Under the pieces are notes generated by a model, which saw only the letters and a list, made by a program, of their open reading frames with translations, was not told the DNA's origin and did no database searches. DNA of 64,000 bases, from NCBI GenBank assembly GCA_947085815.1, contig CAMTXU010000003.1, forward strand, positions 124,001 through 188,000, in the 5' to 3' direction. Shown here one piece after another: positions 34,946 to 42,574 of the stretch (its first letter is position 1; each line of letters begins with the position of its first letter). A program made the translations under genes and the position numbers. The stretch comes from Fen-1258 sp947085815. GTDB lineage: Bacteria; Bacteroidota; Ignavibacteria; Ignavibacteriales; Melioribacteraceae.

Positions 34946-36350
34946 CTTCGAAGATATCAAATTGAGTTGGCTTATATCTGTACGGGATGTACACCTCAAA
35001 ACTTGTCCCCGGTTTTCCTTCCTGAGCTAAACGCGATGGACTTTGAACATTTATTACACCACCTAATTTTTCAACAATTTCTTTGACCAAAGCCAAACCC
35101 ATGCCGCTTCCTTCATGGATTGACTTGTTGATATTTGAGGCTCTAAAAAACTGAGTGAATATTTTTCCCATCTCCGGTTGAGGAATTCCAATTCCATTGT
35201 CACATACCTCTAATGATAATTTATCTGCTCTTTCATCAAGTCGTACTTCAATTATTCCTTCTCTCTTGCAATACTTGACGGAGTTTGCAATCAAATTCGA
35301 CACAACCAATTCGACCAAAATTTTGTCGGATTTCAATTTGCCTTTATTCTGAGTATAATCCTTAAAAGAAAGTGAGATTAACTTTTCTTTAGCCGCTTCG
35401 GTAAAGGTGTCTAATATATTTTCGATCAACTCACTGAGGTAAAACTCTTCATCCAATTTTATTTCAAGAATTCTCAACTTGGAAATATTTAGAACATTTT
35501 TAATCAATTGAAGCGCCTCGACGGTTCTGAGTTCCGCACGCTCAAGTTTCTTATCGACTTCCGCACTAATCTCTCCTACGTATCCATTTTTAATTAATTC
35601 CAATATTGAATGAACGGCTGCGATAGGAGTTTTTATTTCATGGACGATTCCGATTGTATATTTTTGCTTTGTTATCTCTGCGTCATTCAATCTCTCTAAC
35701 GAGGAACGTAGTTGCTGCTCTCTTCTATACAATTGATGAGCAATTTTATTCGCAATGTAAACAGAAATAAAAAGCATAATTGTGAAAATGATTACAAAGA
35801 GTATATCGTATGTTAAGGTATGGGGTCTAATTCCTAGATAAAGTCCGGATATGAAATGATTATCTATGTAATGATACCTCTGCAAAAAAGTAAGAATTGC
35901 AAATACAAAACTCACTAATCCCGCCCCCACATAAACTATATACCCGGGAAGAATTAGACTGCCGATTATCATATGAAAAATAAAGAACATGTAGAGTGGC
36001 GACTCGATTGTACCTGTAAAATAGACCAGCATCATCAGTACTGTTAAATCAAGGATCATCTGAATCAAAGAAAGATGAAGCCCGTTGAATCTTTCGGAAG
36101 TTGAACTTACATACTTACGTGTTGAATGAAGCACCACATTGTAGAATAGAATAAAAATCGCGATAAAACTGATTGCAACAATCTGCTTGCCGGATAAATT
36201 CAGATCGAGAAGAAATTCACCAACGAATAAAAAACCTGATAATATCAATGCGGCTAAATAGCGAAGCCGGATAAACCAGAGATTACGAAGACGAATAGCT
36301 CTCCAGAATTCACCATAATGATGTGCCCAATCTGGTACGAGGTTTATCAT
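34905..36350 (-). CDS. Multi-pass membrane sensor histidine kinase
   Basis: The 481-residue protein has about six transmembrane helices in residues 28-205. A short coiled-coil linker leads to the HisKA box IVHEIKTPIAAVHSILELI (His about 243) and a HATPase with N-box NLIANSVKY, G1 CDNGIGIP and G2 GSGMGLALVKEI. No periplasmic sensor domain of size is visible, so the stimulus is probably membrane-borne. No response regulator is adjacent; the hydrogenase-locus receivers 4 kb away are possible but unproven partners. Confidence 0.9.
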   Translation of the reverse strand: MINLVPDWAHHYGEFWRAIRLRNLWFIRLRYLAALILSGFLFVGEFLLDLNLSGKQIVAISFIAIFILFYNVVLHSTRKYVSSTSERFNGLHLSLIQMILDLTVLMMLVYFTGTIESPLYMFFIFHMIIGSLILPGYIVYVGAGLVSFVFAILTFLQRYHYIDNHFISGLYLGIRPHTLTYDILFVIIFTIMLFISVYIANKIAHQLYRREQQLRSSLERLNDAEITKQKYTIGIVHEIKTPIAAVHSILELIKNGYVGEISAEVDKKLERAELRTVEALQLIKNVLNISKLRILEIKLDEEFYLSELIENILDTFTEAAKEKLISLSFKDYTQNKGKLKSDKILVELVVSNLIANSVKYCKREGIIEVRLDERADKLSLEVCDNGIGIPQPEMGKIFTQFFRASNINKSIHEGSGMGLALVKEIVEKLGGVINVQSPSRLAQEGKPGTSFEVYIPYRYKPTQFDIFEVNNDDYLNNKNNL

Positions 36351-36674
36351 AATTTTACTGAACCGTAAACTTGTGCCCGCATTCTTTTATTAATATATAA
36401 AGTTAGTCCTGAAAAGTAAATGCGACTTAGGTAAAAAATCTGACAACTGAAATAAGCAGAGCGGCTAATAACAAAATCAATATCAGCCATGATTGCCACT
36501 TTGCAAAATTTAAAGTCCAAACAATGCCTATCCTTTTCGGAACAAAAACTTTTTAATTGTCCCTATTGAAATAAATTATTCCAAGCTTCCAATTTGATTT
36601 TTTGTCAGTATTATTTTCCATTACCTTACATAGAATAATTGAAGGGCTCAAACCGATGAACCCTTCCAATTCAA
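36351..36674. other. 324-bp intergenic region downstream of the hydrogenase operon
   Basis: It contains the putative operon terminator (36641-36667) and the upstream region of the membrane histidine kinase gene. No other gene or RNA seen. Confidence 0.4.
36641..36667 (-). terminator. Putative terminator of the hydrogenase operon
   Basis: GAAGGGCTC and GAACCCTTC form a stem with one mismatch and an 8-nt loop. On the minus strand it lies 8 bp after the hydA1 stop, followed by AATTATTCTAT, a weak T-tract. Confidence 0.45.
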
Positions 36675-38591
36675 TTAAACGATATACCTTCCTCGTTTTG
36701 TGTAATGTGTATGCAATAATTTATGAGATTTATGTCCGCATGGTCCATCAGTTAAGAACTCTTCATAAATTTGAACCACATGAGGATTCTCGTGCGATTT
36801 ACGAAGTTCGAGAGACTCGTCCTCAGCATAAATTGCCTTAGCTCTTAACTTACGGATTTCCGGTGTTGTTGGAATTGGTTGACCGCCGCCGCCAATGCAA
36901 CCACCCGGGCAAGCCATAAATTCTATGAAATGACACTCGGAAAATTTACCGCCGGCTTTGATGTCATCCATAATCTTTTTAGCGTTTGCCGTACCGTGAG
37001 CAACTGCTACTTTTAATGTTGCACCCTTAAGCCAATCCCAATTTGGAACCAGATGTTTTACTATTTCAGGAACGGGACCAACTTTATCGCCTATCGGAAT
37101 TTCCATAAACTTCACACCTTCAAATCCGCGCAAAGGAATTATGTTAGCATTCTCAAAAATATCTTCGGCTTTTTTACCAAGAACAAATTCAACAACCGAA
37201 CGGATTGCTGCTTCCATAACTCCACCTGTTGCGCCAAAGATTAAGCCGGCACCTGAAGCTTCTCCAAATGGATTATCAAAATCACTCTTTGGCATTTCCG
37301 GCAAATTTATTCCGGCTTCTCTAATCATCTTAGCCATCTCACGGGTTGTTAAGCCGTAATCGACATCTTTATAACCGCTGGCATTCATTTCAGGTCTGTT
37401 GCATTCGAATTTTTTTGCTGAACAGGGCATCAATGCTACAGAGACAACATCTGCCGGATCAATACCAGCTTTCTGAGCATAGAATGTTTTGATGAGCGCA
37501 CCGAACATCTGTTGAGGCGATTTAGCCGAACTGAGATTATCAAGATATTCCGGATAATAATGCTCGATGAATTTAACCCATCCGGGAGAACAAGAAGTGA
37601 ATTGCGGTAAAGCAACCTCTTCTTTTTGCACAAGAGCTTTATAGAGACGAATAATTAATTCAGTACCTTCCTCAATTATTGTAAGGTCGGCAGTAAAATT
37701 CGTATCGAATACTTTATTAAATCCGATTCTCCGTAAAGCGGTATTCATTTCTCTTGTCATTGAATGACCCGCGCCGAGACCAAATTCTTCGCCGATAGCG
37801 GCTCTTGGTGATGGAGCTGTTTGGATTACCACATGTTTCTTAGGATCATCTATTGCTGCCCAAATTTCATCCGATGGATCGTTCGCGCGTAGTGCGGCTG
37901 TTGGACAGCGGTTAATACACTGACCGCAGTTGATACAGATTACATCATTCAATGGTTTATCTAAGAAGGTACTTATATGCGTTTTGTCTCCACGATCAAC
38001 CGATTCCAACACGCCAACTTCTTGCAAGTCGATGCAAGTTCTAACACAGCGTTTGCAAAGAACGCATTTGCTCATATCTCTGATAACAGAATATGAAGAT
38101 TTATCAATTTCATATTTTGGTTCTTTTGGATGACCGTAAGTATAGCTATCAACTCCATACTCCTTTGCGAGTGATTGTAGTTCACAATTTCCGTTTCTGA
38201 AACATGAATAACACTCTCCGTAATGTTCGCTTAATAAAAGATCAATAATGTTTCTTCGAGCTTTACGAACCATAGGCGTAGAGGTTTTTATTTTCATCGG
38301 TGCTGTAATAGGATATGCGCAAGATGCTTGCAGTGTTCTCATTCCCTCAACTTCAACAACGCAAATTCTACAAACTCCGGCAACGCATAAGTCTTCATGG
38401 TTGCACAAAGTAGGAATACTTATTCCGCTCATTTTGCATGCTTCGAGAATTGTCGTACCGAGCGGCACAGTAATTTTCTTTTCGTTGATTTCAACCGTAA
38501 TAGTTCCACCGATTGTTGTAAGATCTGTTGGTTTTTCAATAGTTAACGGTTTTTGACTAACCGGCGCTCTCAAATTTCCTTTACTTTCCAT
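36675..38591 (-). CDS. hydA: [FeFe] hydrogenase catalytic subunit, NADH-linked type (HydA1)
   Basis: The 638-residue subunit has a 2Fe-2S domain (CNHEDLCVAGVCRIC, near 63-77), a His-Cys 4Fe-4S segment (HYGECYSCFRNGNC, near 123-136), two 4Fe-4S motifs (CVLCKRCVRTC and CINCGQCINRCP), then the H-cluster domain. H-cluster motifs: TSCSPGW at 332-338, MPCSAKKFE with Cys390, and EFMACPGGC with Cys561 and Cys565, followed by GGGQP and a small-subunit-like C-terminus (SHENPHVVQIYEEFL). The four cluster cysteines are kept, but the proton-relay Cys of TSCCP is Ser335. It should produce or oxidise H2 with the adjacent NuoF- and NuoE-like subunits. It overlaps hydB1 by 11 bp. Confidence 0.95.
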   Translation of the reverse strand: MESKGNLRAPVSQKPLTIEKPTDLTTIGGTITVEINEKKITVPLGTTILEACKMSGISIPTLCNHEDLCVAGVCRICVVEVEGMRTLQASCAYPITAPMKIKTSTPMVRKARRNIIDLLLSEHYGECYSCFRNGNCELQSLAKEYGVDSYTYGHPKEPKYEIDKSSYSVIRDMSKCVLCKRCVRTCIDLQEVGVLESVDRGDKTHISTFLDKPLNDVICINCGQCINRCPTAALRANDPSDEIWAAIDDPKKHVVIQTAPSPRAAIGEEFGLGAGHSMTREMNTALRRIGFNKVFDTNFTADLTIIEEGTELIIRLYKALVQKEEVALPQFTSCSPGWVKFIEHYYPEYLDNLSSAKSPQQMFGALIKTFYAQKAGIDPADVVSVALMPCSAKKFECNRPEMNASGYKDVDYGLTTREMAKMIREAGINLPEMPKSDFDNPFGEASGAGLIFGATGGVMEAAIRSVVEFVLGKKAEDIFENANIIPLRGFEGVKFMEIPIGDKVGPVPEIVKHLVPNWDWLKGATLKVAVAHGTANAKKIMDDIKAGGKFSECHFIEFMACPGGCIGGGGQPIPTTPEIRKLRAKAIYAEDESLELRKSHENPHVVQIYEEFLTDGPCGHKSHKLLHTHYTKRGRYIV

Positions 38592-39780
38592 TATCTCCTC
38601 CGTTACCGTTGAATATTTCTTCCTTAAAATTTTCTAAAATCGAAATGAATGAATTAGGGCTGGACTGACCCAATCCGCATTTTGAGGATACTTGCATTGT
38701 TCTACCGAGATCTTTGAGTTGATTTATATAGGAAAAAGTGTATTCACTTTTCTCGATCATTTCAACGCCTTCCAACAATTTTACATTCCCGATTCTACAA
38801 GGGGTACACTGTCCACATGATTCTTCAACAAAGAATTCCATAAAATTCTTGAGAACATGAAGCATGTTTCTGCTCTCGTTAAAAATCATTATGGAACCGC
38901 CGGTGGCAGCATCTTCATAAGCGAGAGTACGGCTAAATTGCGATTTATCAATACAAACACCAGAAGCACCGCCAACTTGAACTGCCTTGGTGTTTTTTGC
39001 GCCTACTAATTCAAGTAGATCCGAAATTTTTGTTCCCCATGGTAATTCATAAACACCCGGCTTTTCACAATCACCTGAAACAGAAAATAATTTTGAGCCG
39101 GAAGATTTATCCGTTCCATGTTTTTTAAACCATTCCCCTCCTTTGTTAACAATGTGAGGAATTGATGCGAGTGTTTCAACGTTATTAACTGTGGTTGGTT
39201 TTCCTAAATATCCTGTTGTAACCGGAAATGGAGGACGGTTGCGCGCTTCACCGCGGTTTCCTTCAAGTGATTCGATCAGTGCGGTCTCTTCTCCGCATAC
39301 ATAAGCACCGCTTCCCATTTTTATTCTGATCTCAAAATTGAAACCTTTTTTGCCAAGAATATCATTTCCAAGCAAATTATCTTTACGCATGACCTCGAGA
39401 TAATCTTCCAACGATTTTTTCATATAAGCATATTCACCGCGCAGATAGATTATACCGTTCTTAGCCCCAATTACATAACCGGCTATAACCATGCCGTCAA
39501 ATACAAGCTCGGGGTACTCAAGAAGCAAAACACGGTCCTTAAATGTTCCCGGCTCTCCTTCATCGGCATTACAGATAATATATTTTTCATCCGAAGTTGC
39601 CGCAGCAACCAACATCCATTTTGTAGCTGTAGGAAATCCTGCACCGCCTCTACCTTTCAATTTTGATTCGCGTATTTCGAACAATATATCTTCACGAGAT
39701 TTTGCAATGGCATTTTTAATTCCTTCTCCTCTTTTATACCCGGAGAATAAGACCGCTCCTTTTCTTTTATTCTTTTCCAT
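38581..39780 (-). CDS. hydB: Short NuoF-like diaphorase subunit of hydrogenase (HydB1)
   Basis: The 399-residue flavoprotein carries the FMN site GRGGAGFPTATKW, the NADH-binding NADEGEPGTFKDR, GAYVCGEETALIESLEGNRG and the 4Fe-4S ligands ESCGQCTPCRIG plus SKCGLGQ. It has neither the N-terminal thioredoxin-like 2Fe-2S domain nor the C-terminal double ferredoxin domain found in the second copy. It transfers electrons between NAD(H) and HydA1. Only 2 bp separate it from the NuoE-like gene. Confidence 0.94.
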   Translation of the reverse strand: MEKNKRKGAVLFSGYKRGEGIKNAIAKSREDILFEIRESKLKGRGGAGFPTATKWMLVAAATSDEKYIICNADEGEPGTFKDRVLLLEYPELVFDGMVIAGYVIGAKNGIIYLRGEYAYMKKSLEDYLEVMRKDNLLGNDILGKKGFNFEIRIKMGSGAYVCGEETALIESLEGNRGEARNRPPFPVTTGYLGKPTTVNNVETLASIPHIVNKGGEWFKKHGTDKSSGSKLFSVSGDCEKPGVYELPWGTKISDLLELVGAKNTKAVQVGGASGVCIDKSQFSRTLAYEDAATGGSIMIFNESRNMLHVLKNFMEFFVEESCGQCTPCRIGNVKLLEGVEMIEKSEYTFSYINQLKDLGRTMQVSSKCGLGQSSPNSFISILENFKEEIFNGNGGDNGK

Positions 39781-39782
39781 AA

Positions 39783-40256
39783 TTATTTCACCTCGCTAAG
39801 AATTTGAACAGCCTTTTCCGGAGTAACTTTTGGGTAGACTCTTTCATTAATAAGAACAGCCGGACCTTGATCGCACATACCAAGACAGTTTACATACTCG
39901 AGAGTAAATTTGTTATCCTTGGTTGTTTCTCCGAATTTTATTCCGAGTTCTCTTTCAAGCGCTTTAGCAATACCACTTTTTCCCGCCATATCACAGGTGA
40001 TTGTTTGACACAAGCGAACAATGTTTCGTCCCTTCGGATTTGTATTTAGGAAGGAATAGAATGTTATTACACTGTAAACTTCTACAGGATGAATATCGAG
40101 TAGACGGGCAACTTCTTGCTGCGCGAAATCGGGTATATAATTGTGTTTTCTCTGAATATCCTGAAGTATTGGAAGGAGCGATGAACGGGACTTACCATAT
40201 TCTTCAACAAGCAGTTCAATCTCTTCAGTTATTGCATTTTTTTCTAAAACTAACAT
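39783..40256 (-). CDS. hydC: NuoE-like 2Fe-2S subunit of hydrogenase (HydC1)
   Basis: A 157-residue protein with a helical N-domain (SLLPILQDIQRKHNYIPDFAQQEVARLL) and a thioredoxin-like 2Fe-2S domain. Four Cys ligands are spaced as RLCQTITC then VNCLGMC. It passes electrons between the flavin subunit and HydA1 in trimeric hydrogenases. It overlaps the receiver gene by 1 bp. Confidence 0.94.
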   Translation of the reverse strand: MLVLEKNAITEEIELLVEEYGKSRSSLLPILQDIQRKHNYIPDFAQQEVARLLDIHPVEVYSVITFYSFLNTNPKGRNIVRLCQTITCDMAGKSGIAKALERELGIKFGETTKDNKFTLEYVNCLGMCDQGPAVLINERVYPKVTPEKAVQILSEVK

Positions 40257-40639
40257 TAGCGTTTCTCCTCCACTTTGTGCAACAATGCTTCAACTTTTTT
40301 TACAAGCTCGTCAGGTGAAATAGGTTTTTCAACAAAATCATCCACCGGCACAATTTCACTTTTGCCGAAATCCAATCCGATTGCTTTCGAAACAGAGGTG
40401 TACATAAGAATTGGTGTTTTAATTTTTTCTCTACGGAATTTTTGAGCGAGGAAAAATCCATCATCCGGTTCATCCATCATTACATCAAGGATAATCAAAT
40501 TTGGTTTTTTCTCCTTCACTATTTTGTAACCATCCGAAGGATTATTGGCTGTTATCACATCATATCCCTTTGACTTCAAGACTAGACTGCTTGCATCAAG
40601 AATATCCGGATCATCATCAATTATTGCAATTAGGATCAT
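40256..40639 (-). CDS. Stand-alone response regulator receiver
   Basis: From the chosen ATG (GGAG with 6-nt spacing) it has 127 residues; another ATG lies 12 bp upstream. It is a complete CheY-like domain: acidic pocket IDDDPD, phosphoacceptor Asp52 in IILDVMMDEPDDG, Thr/Ser in YTSVS and the conserved Lys in VEKPISP. It has no output domain. It lies between the hybrid kinase and hydC1 in the hydrogenase operon, so it probably acts by protein contact or as a phosphate shuttle. Confidence 0.92.
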   Translation of the reverse strand: MILIAIIDDDPDILDASSLVLKSKGYDVITANNPSDGYKIVKEKKPNLIILDVMMDEPDDGFFLAQKFRREKIKTPILMYTSVSKAIGLDFGKSEIVPVDDFVEKPISPDELVKKVEALLHKVEEKR

Positions 40640-40654
40640 ACTATACTCCATTAG

Positions 40655-42145
40655 TTAGTTATTATTTATTGGTAAGTTGATTATGAATGTCGTACCATTA
40701 TTGTATTCCGATTCCACTTCGACTTTACCATGATAAGAATCGACAATTCTTTTTACTATTGTCAAACCCAGACCTGTTCCGCTGATACCACGTGTCTTTT
40801 CATTTTTTGCACGGTAAAATTCATTAAATAATTCAGATGTTTCTTCCGGTTTCATTCCAATGCCGGTATCCTTAATCCTAATAGAAACGTAATTCTTCTT
40901 AGTCAAAGCGTCAATAAAAATCTTTCCATTTTCTTTATTGTATTTAATTGCGTTGCTTAAAAGATTTGTTATCATTCGAGTAATTTCGTTCTGATCTGCT
41001 TTAATAATTGGCAGATCTTGTTCGATTGTGGTGTCAATGGAGATGTTTTTCTTTTTAAGCTCTAATTCGAGAAGCTGTATTGTATTGTGAATTATATCTT
41101 GAATATGTATTTCCTCTATCTCACGTTGTTTTGCTTTTAACTCAATCTTCGAGATATCTAACAGATCATTAACTAAATCTTTCAGCCCATTCAAACGAAT
41201 AACAGAGCGAGCCAAATAATCCTTCTCTTTTTCTTTATCCAGCGGAATCGTATCGTCAAGCATAATATTCAAGAAACCCTGAACAGCTGCCAGAGGAGTT
41301 TTTAATTCATGAGCAACCATTGAAACAAATTGCGACTTGATCTGCTCAATTTGTTTGAATTGCGTAATGTTGCTAATGACTATTACCACGCCGGCAATAT
41401 TTCCATCGGGATGAGGAACCGGAGTACAGGCAGCTTCAATTACCAACTCATTGTTTGGCAATAATTCAATTTGTGTGGTAAATGTTTTTAGAAGAATTGT
41501 TTCAGCAGCAAATATTTTTGTAATGAGGTTTAGAATTTTTTCAGGCAATTTTAAAATCGCTGCATCGCCAATTTTTAACTCACAGATATTCAAGAACTTC
41601 AACGCGGCATAGTTAAAATAAACGACCTCGCCAACTCTGTTTATTACAAGAACTCCATCGCTTATTGATTTAATAATTGTATTGAGACGTGATTTTTCAT
41701 AAGCAATCTCCAGTAAATTTTCTTCACGCTCTTTTTTAAGTCTATCCGATTCAATGATTAATTCACGCTGCTTTACACCAAGTTCAATTTGATAAATTAG
41801 TTCTTCCGGTGTGAATGGTTTTGGAATATATCCAAAAGCTCCTAAGCGGGTGGATTGGATCGCAGTATCATAACTTGCAAAAGCAGTAGCAATGAAACAT
41901 ATAGTGTTCGGGTATTTCGATTTTATCTCTTTCAAGACATCTAAACCGTCAACATCCGGCATCTTTAGATCAATGACAGCAACATCAAAATTTTTCGATG
42001 TACCAAGATTGATTCCGGTTTCTCCATTCTCAGCAGTTTCAACTTCGTACCCTTCATCTTGCAACAAACGTTGAGCGCCGAGCCGCAAGCCGTTTTCGTC
42101 ATCAACAATGAGAATATTTATTTTTTTTTCATTCAATGTATTCAA
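40655..42145 (-). CDS. Hybrid sensor kinase: receiver-PAS-histidine kinase
   Basis: The 496-residue protein starts with a receiver (LIVDDENG, phospho-Asp about 59 in VIDLKMPDVDG, KPFTPEE), then a coiled linker, a PAS domain (about 165-265: KSISDGVLVINRVGEVVYFN), a HisKA domain (MVAHELKTPLAAVQGFL, His about 280) and a HATPase (NLLSNAIKYNKENG, GTGLGLTIVKRI). There is no membrane segment. The receiver-first order suggests it is phosphorylated by another kinase, such as the hydrogenase-like kinase two genes upstream, and then regulates its own kinase part. It lies 5 bp after one receiver gene and 15 bp before the next. Confidence 0.92.
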   Translation of the reverse strand: MNTLNEKKINILIVDDENGLRLGAQRLLQDEGYEVETAENGETGINLGTSKNFDVAVIDLKMPDVDGLDVLKEIKSKYPNTICFIATAFASYDTAIQSTRLGAFGYIPKPFTPEELIYQIELGVKQRELIIESDRLKKEREENLLEIAYEKSRLNTIIKSISDGVLVINRVGEVVYFNYAALKFLNICELKIGDAAILKLPEKILNLITKIFAAETILLKTFTTQIELLPNNELVIEAACTPVPHPDGNIAGVVIVISNITQFKQIEQIKSQFVSMVAHELKTPLAAVQGFLNIMLDDTIPLDKEKEKDYLARSVIRLNGLKDLVNDLLDISKIELKAKQREIEEIHIQDIIHNTIQLLELELKKKNISIDTTIEQDLPIIKADQNEITRMITNLLSNAIKYNKENGKIFIDALTKKNYVSIRIKDTGIGMKPEETSELFNEFYRAKNEKTRGISGTGLGLTIVKRIVDSYHGKVEVESEYNNGTTFIINLPINNN

Positions 42146-42150
42146 AGCTA

Positions 42151-42564
42151 TTATTTGCAGGCAACAGGGTTATAGTTTTCCAACTTCGCGATTAGTTCTT
42201 CTACAACGACAGGTTTATTCAATATACCGTCGCATTTAATCCATTCTTTCTCTTCAGCGCTCGATGCACTGAATTTGAATCCGGTTTCATATGTTGCGGA
42301 TGTTAAGATAAAAACCGGAATTTTCTTACCATGCTCGGTTTTTTTGATTTTGTAAGAAAGTACAAAACCGGAATCCATTTGTTCCATTATCAAGTCGATG
42401 ATGGCTGCGTCGGGTTTCTCTTTTTGGAATACTTTAAATCCATCCTCACCGCTCTCTGCTGTAACTATAGTAAATCCTCTTGATTCGAGAAGCAGTTTAT
42501 TCTGTTCTAAGAGATCTATATCGTCATCAACCAAAAGAATTTTCTTAAATTTTTTCTCTATCAT
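42151..42564 (-). CDS. Stand-alone response regulator receiver
   Basis: The 137-residue CheY-like protein has the acidic pocket LLVDDDID, phospho-Asp57 in AIIDLIMEQMDSG, the Thr in LTSATYETG and the Lys in LNKPVVVEELI. A short insertion (FSASSAEEKEWIKCDG) precedes the last strand and is unusual. No output domain. It is placed directly after the hydrogenase-like kinase gene (10 bp), its most likely phosphodonor. Confidence 0.9.
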   Translation of the reverse strand: MIEKKFKKILLVDDDIDLLEQNKLLLESRGFTIVTAESGEDGFKVFQKEKPDAAIIDLIMEQMDSGFVLSYKIKKTEHGKKIPVFILTSATYETGFKFSASSAEEKEWIKCDGILNKPVVVEELIAKLENYNPVACK

Positions 42565-42574
42565 GTTATCCTCA

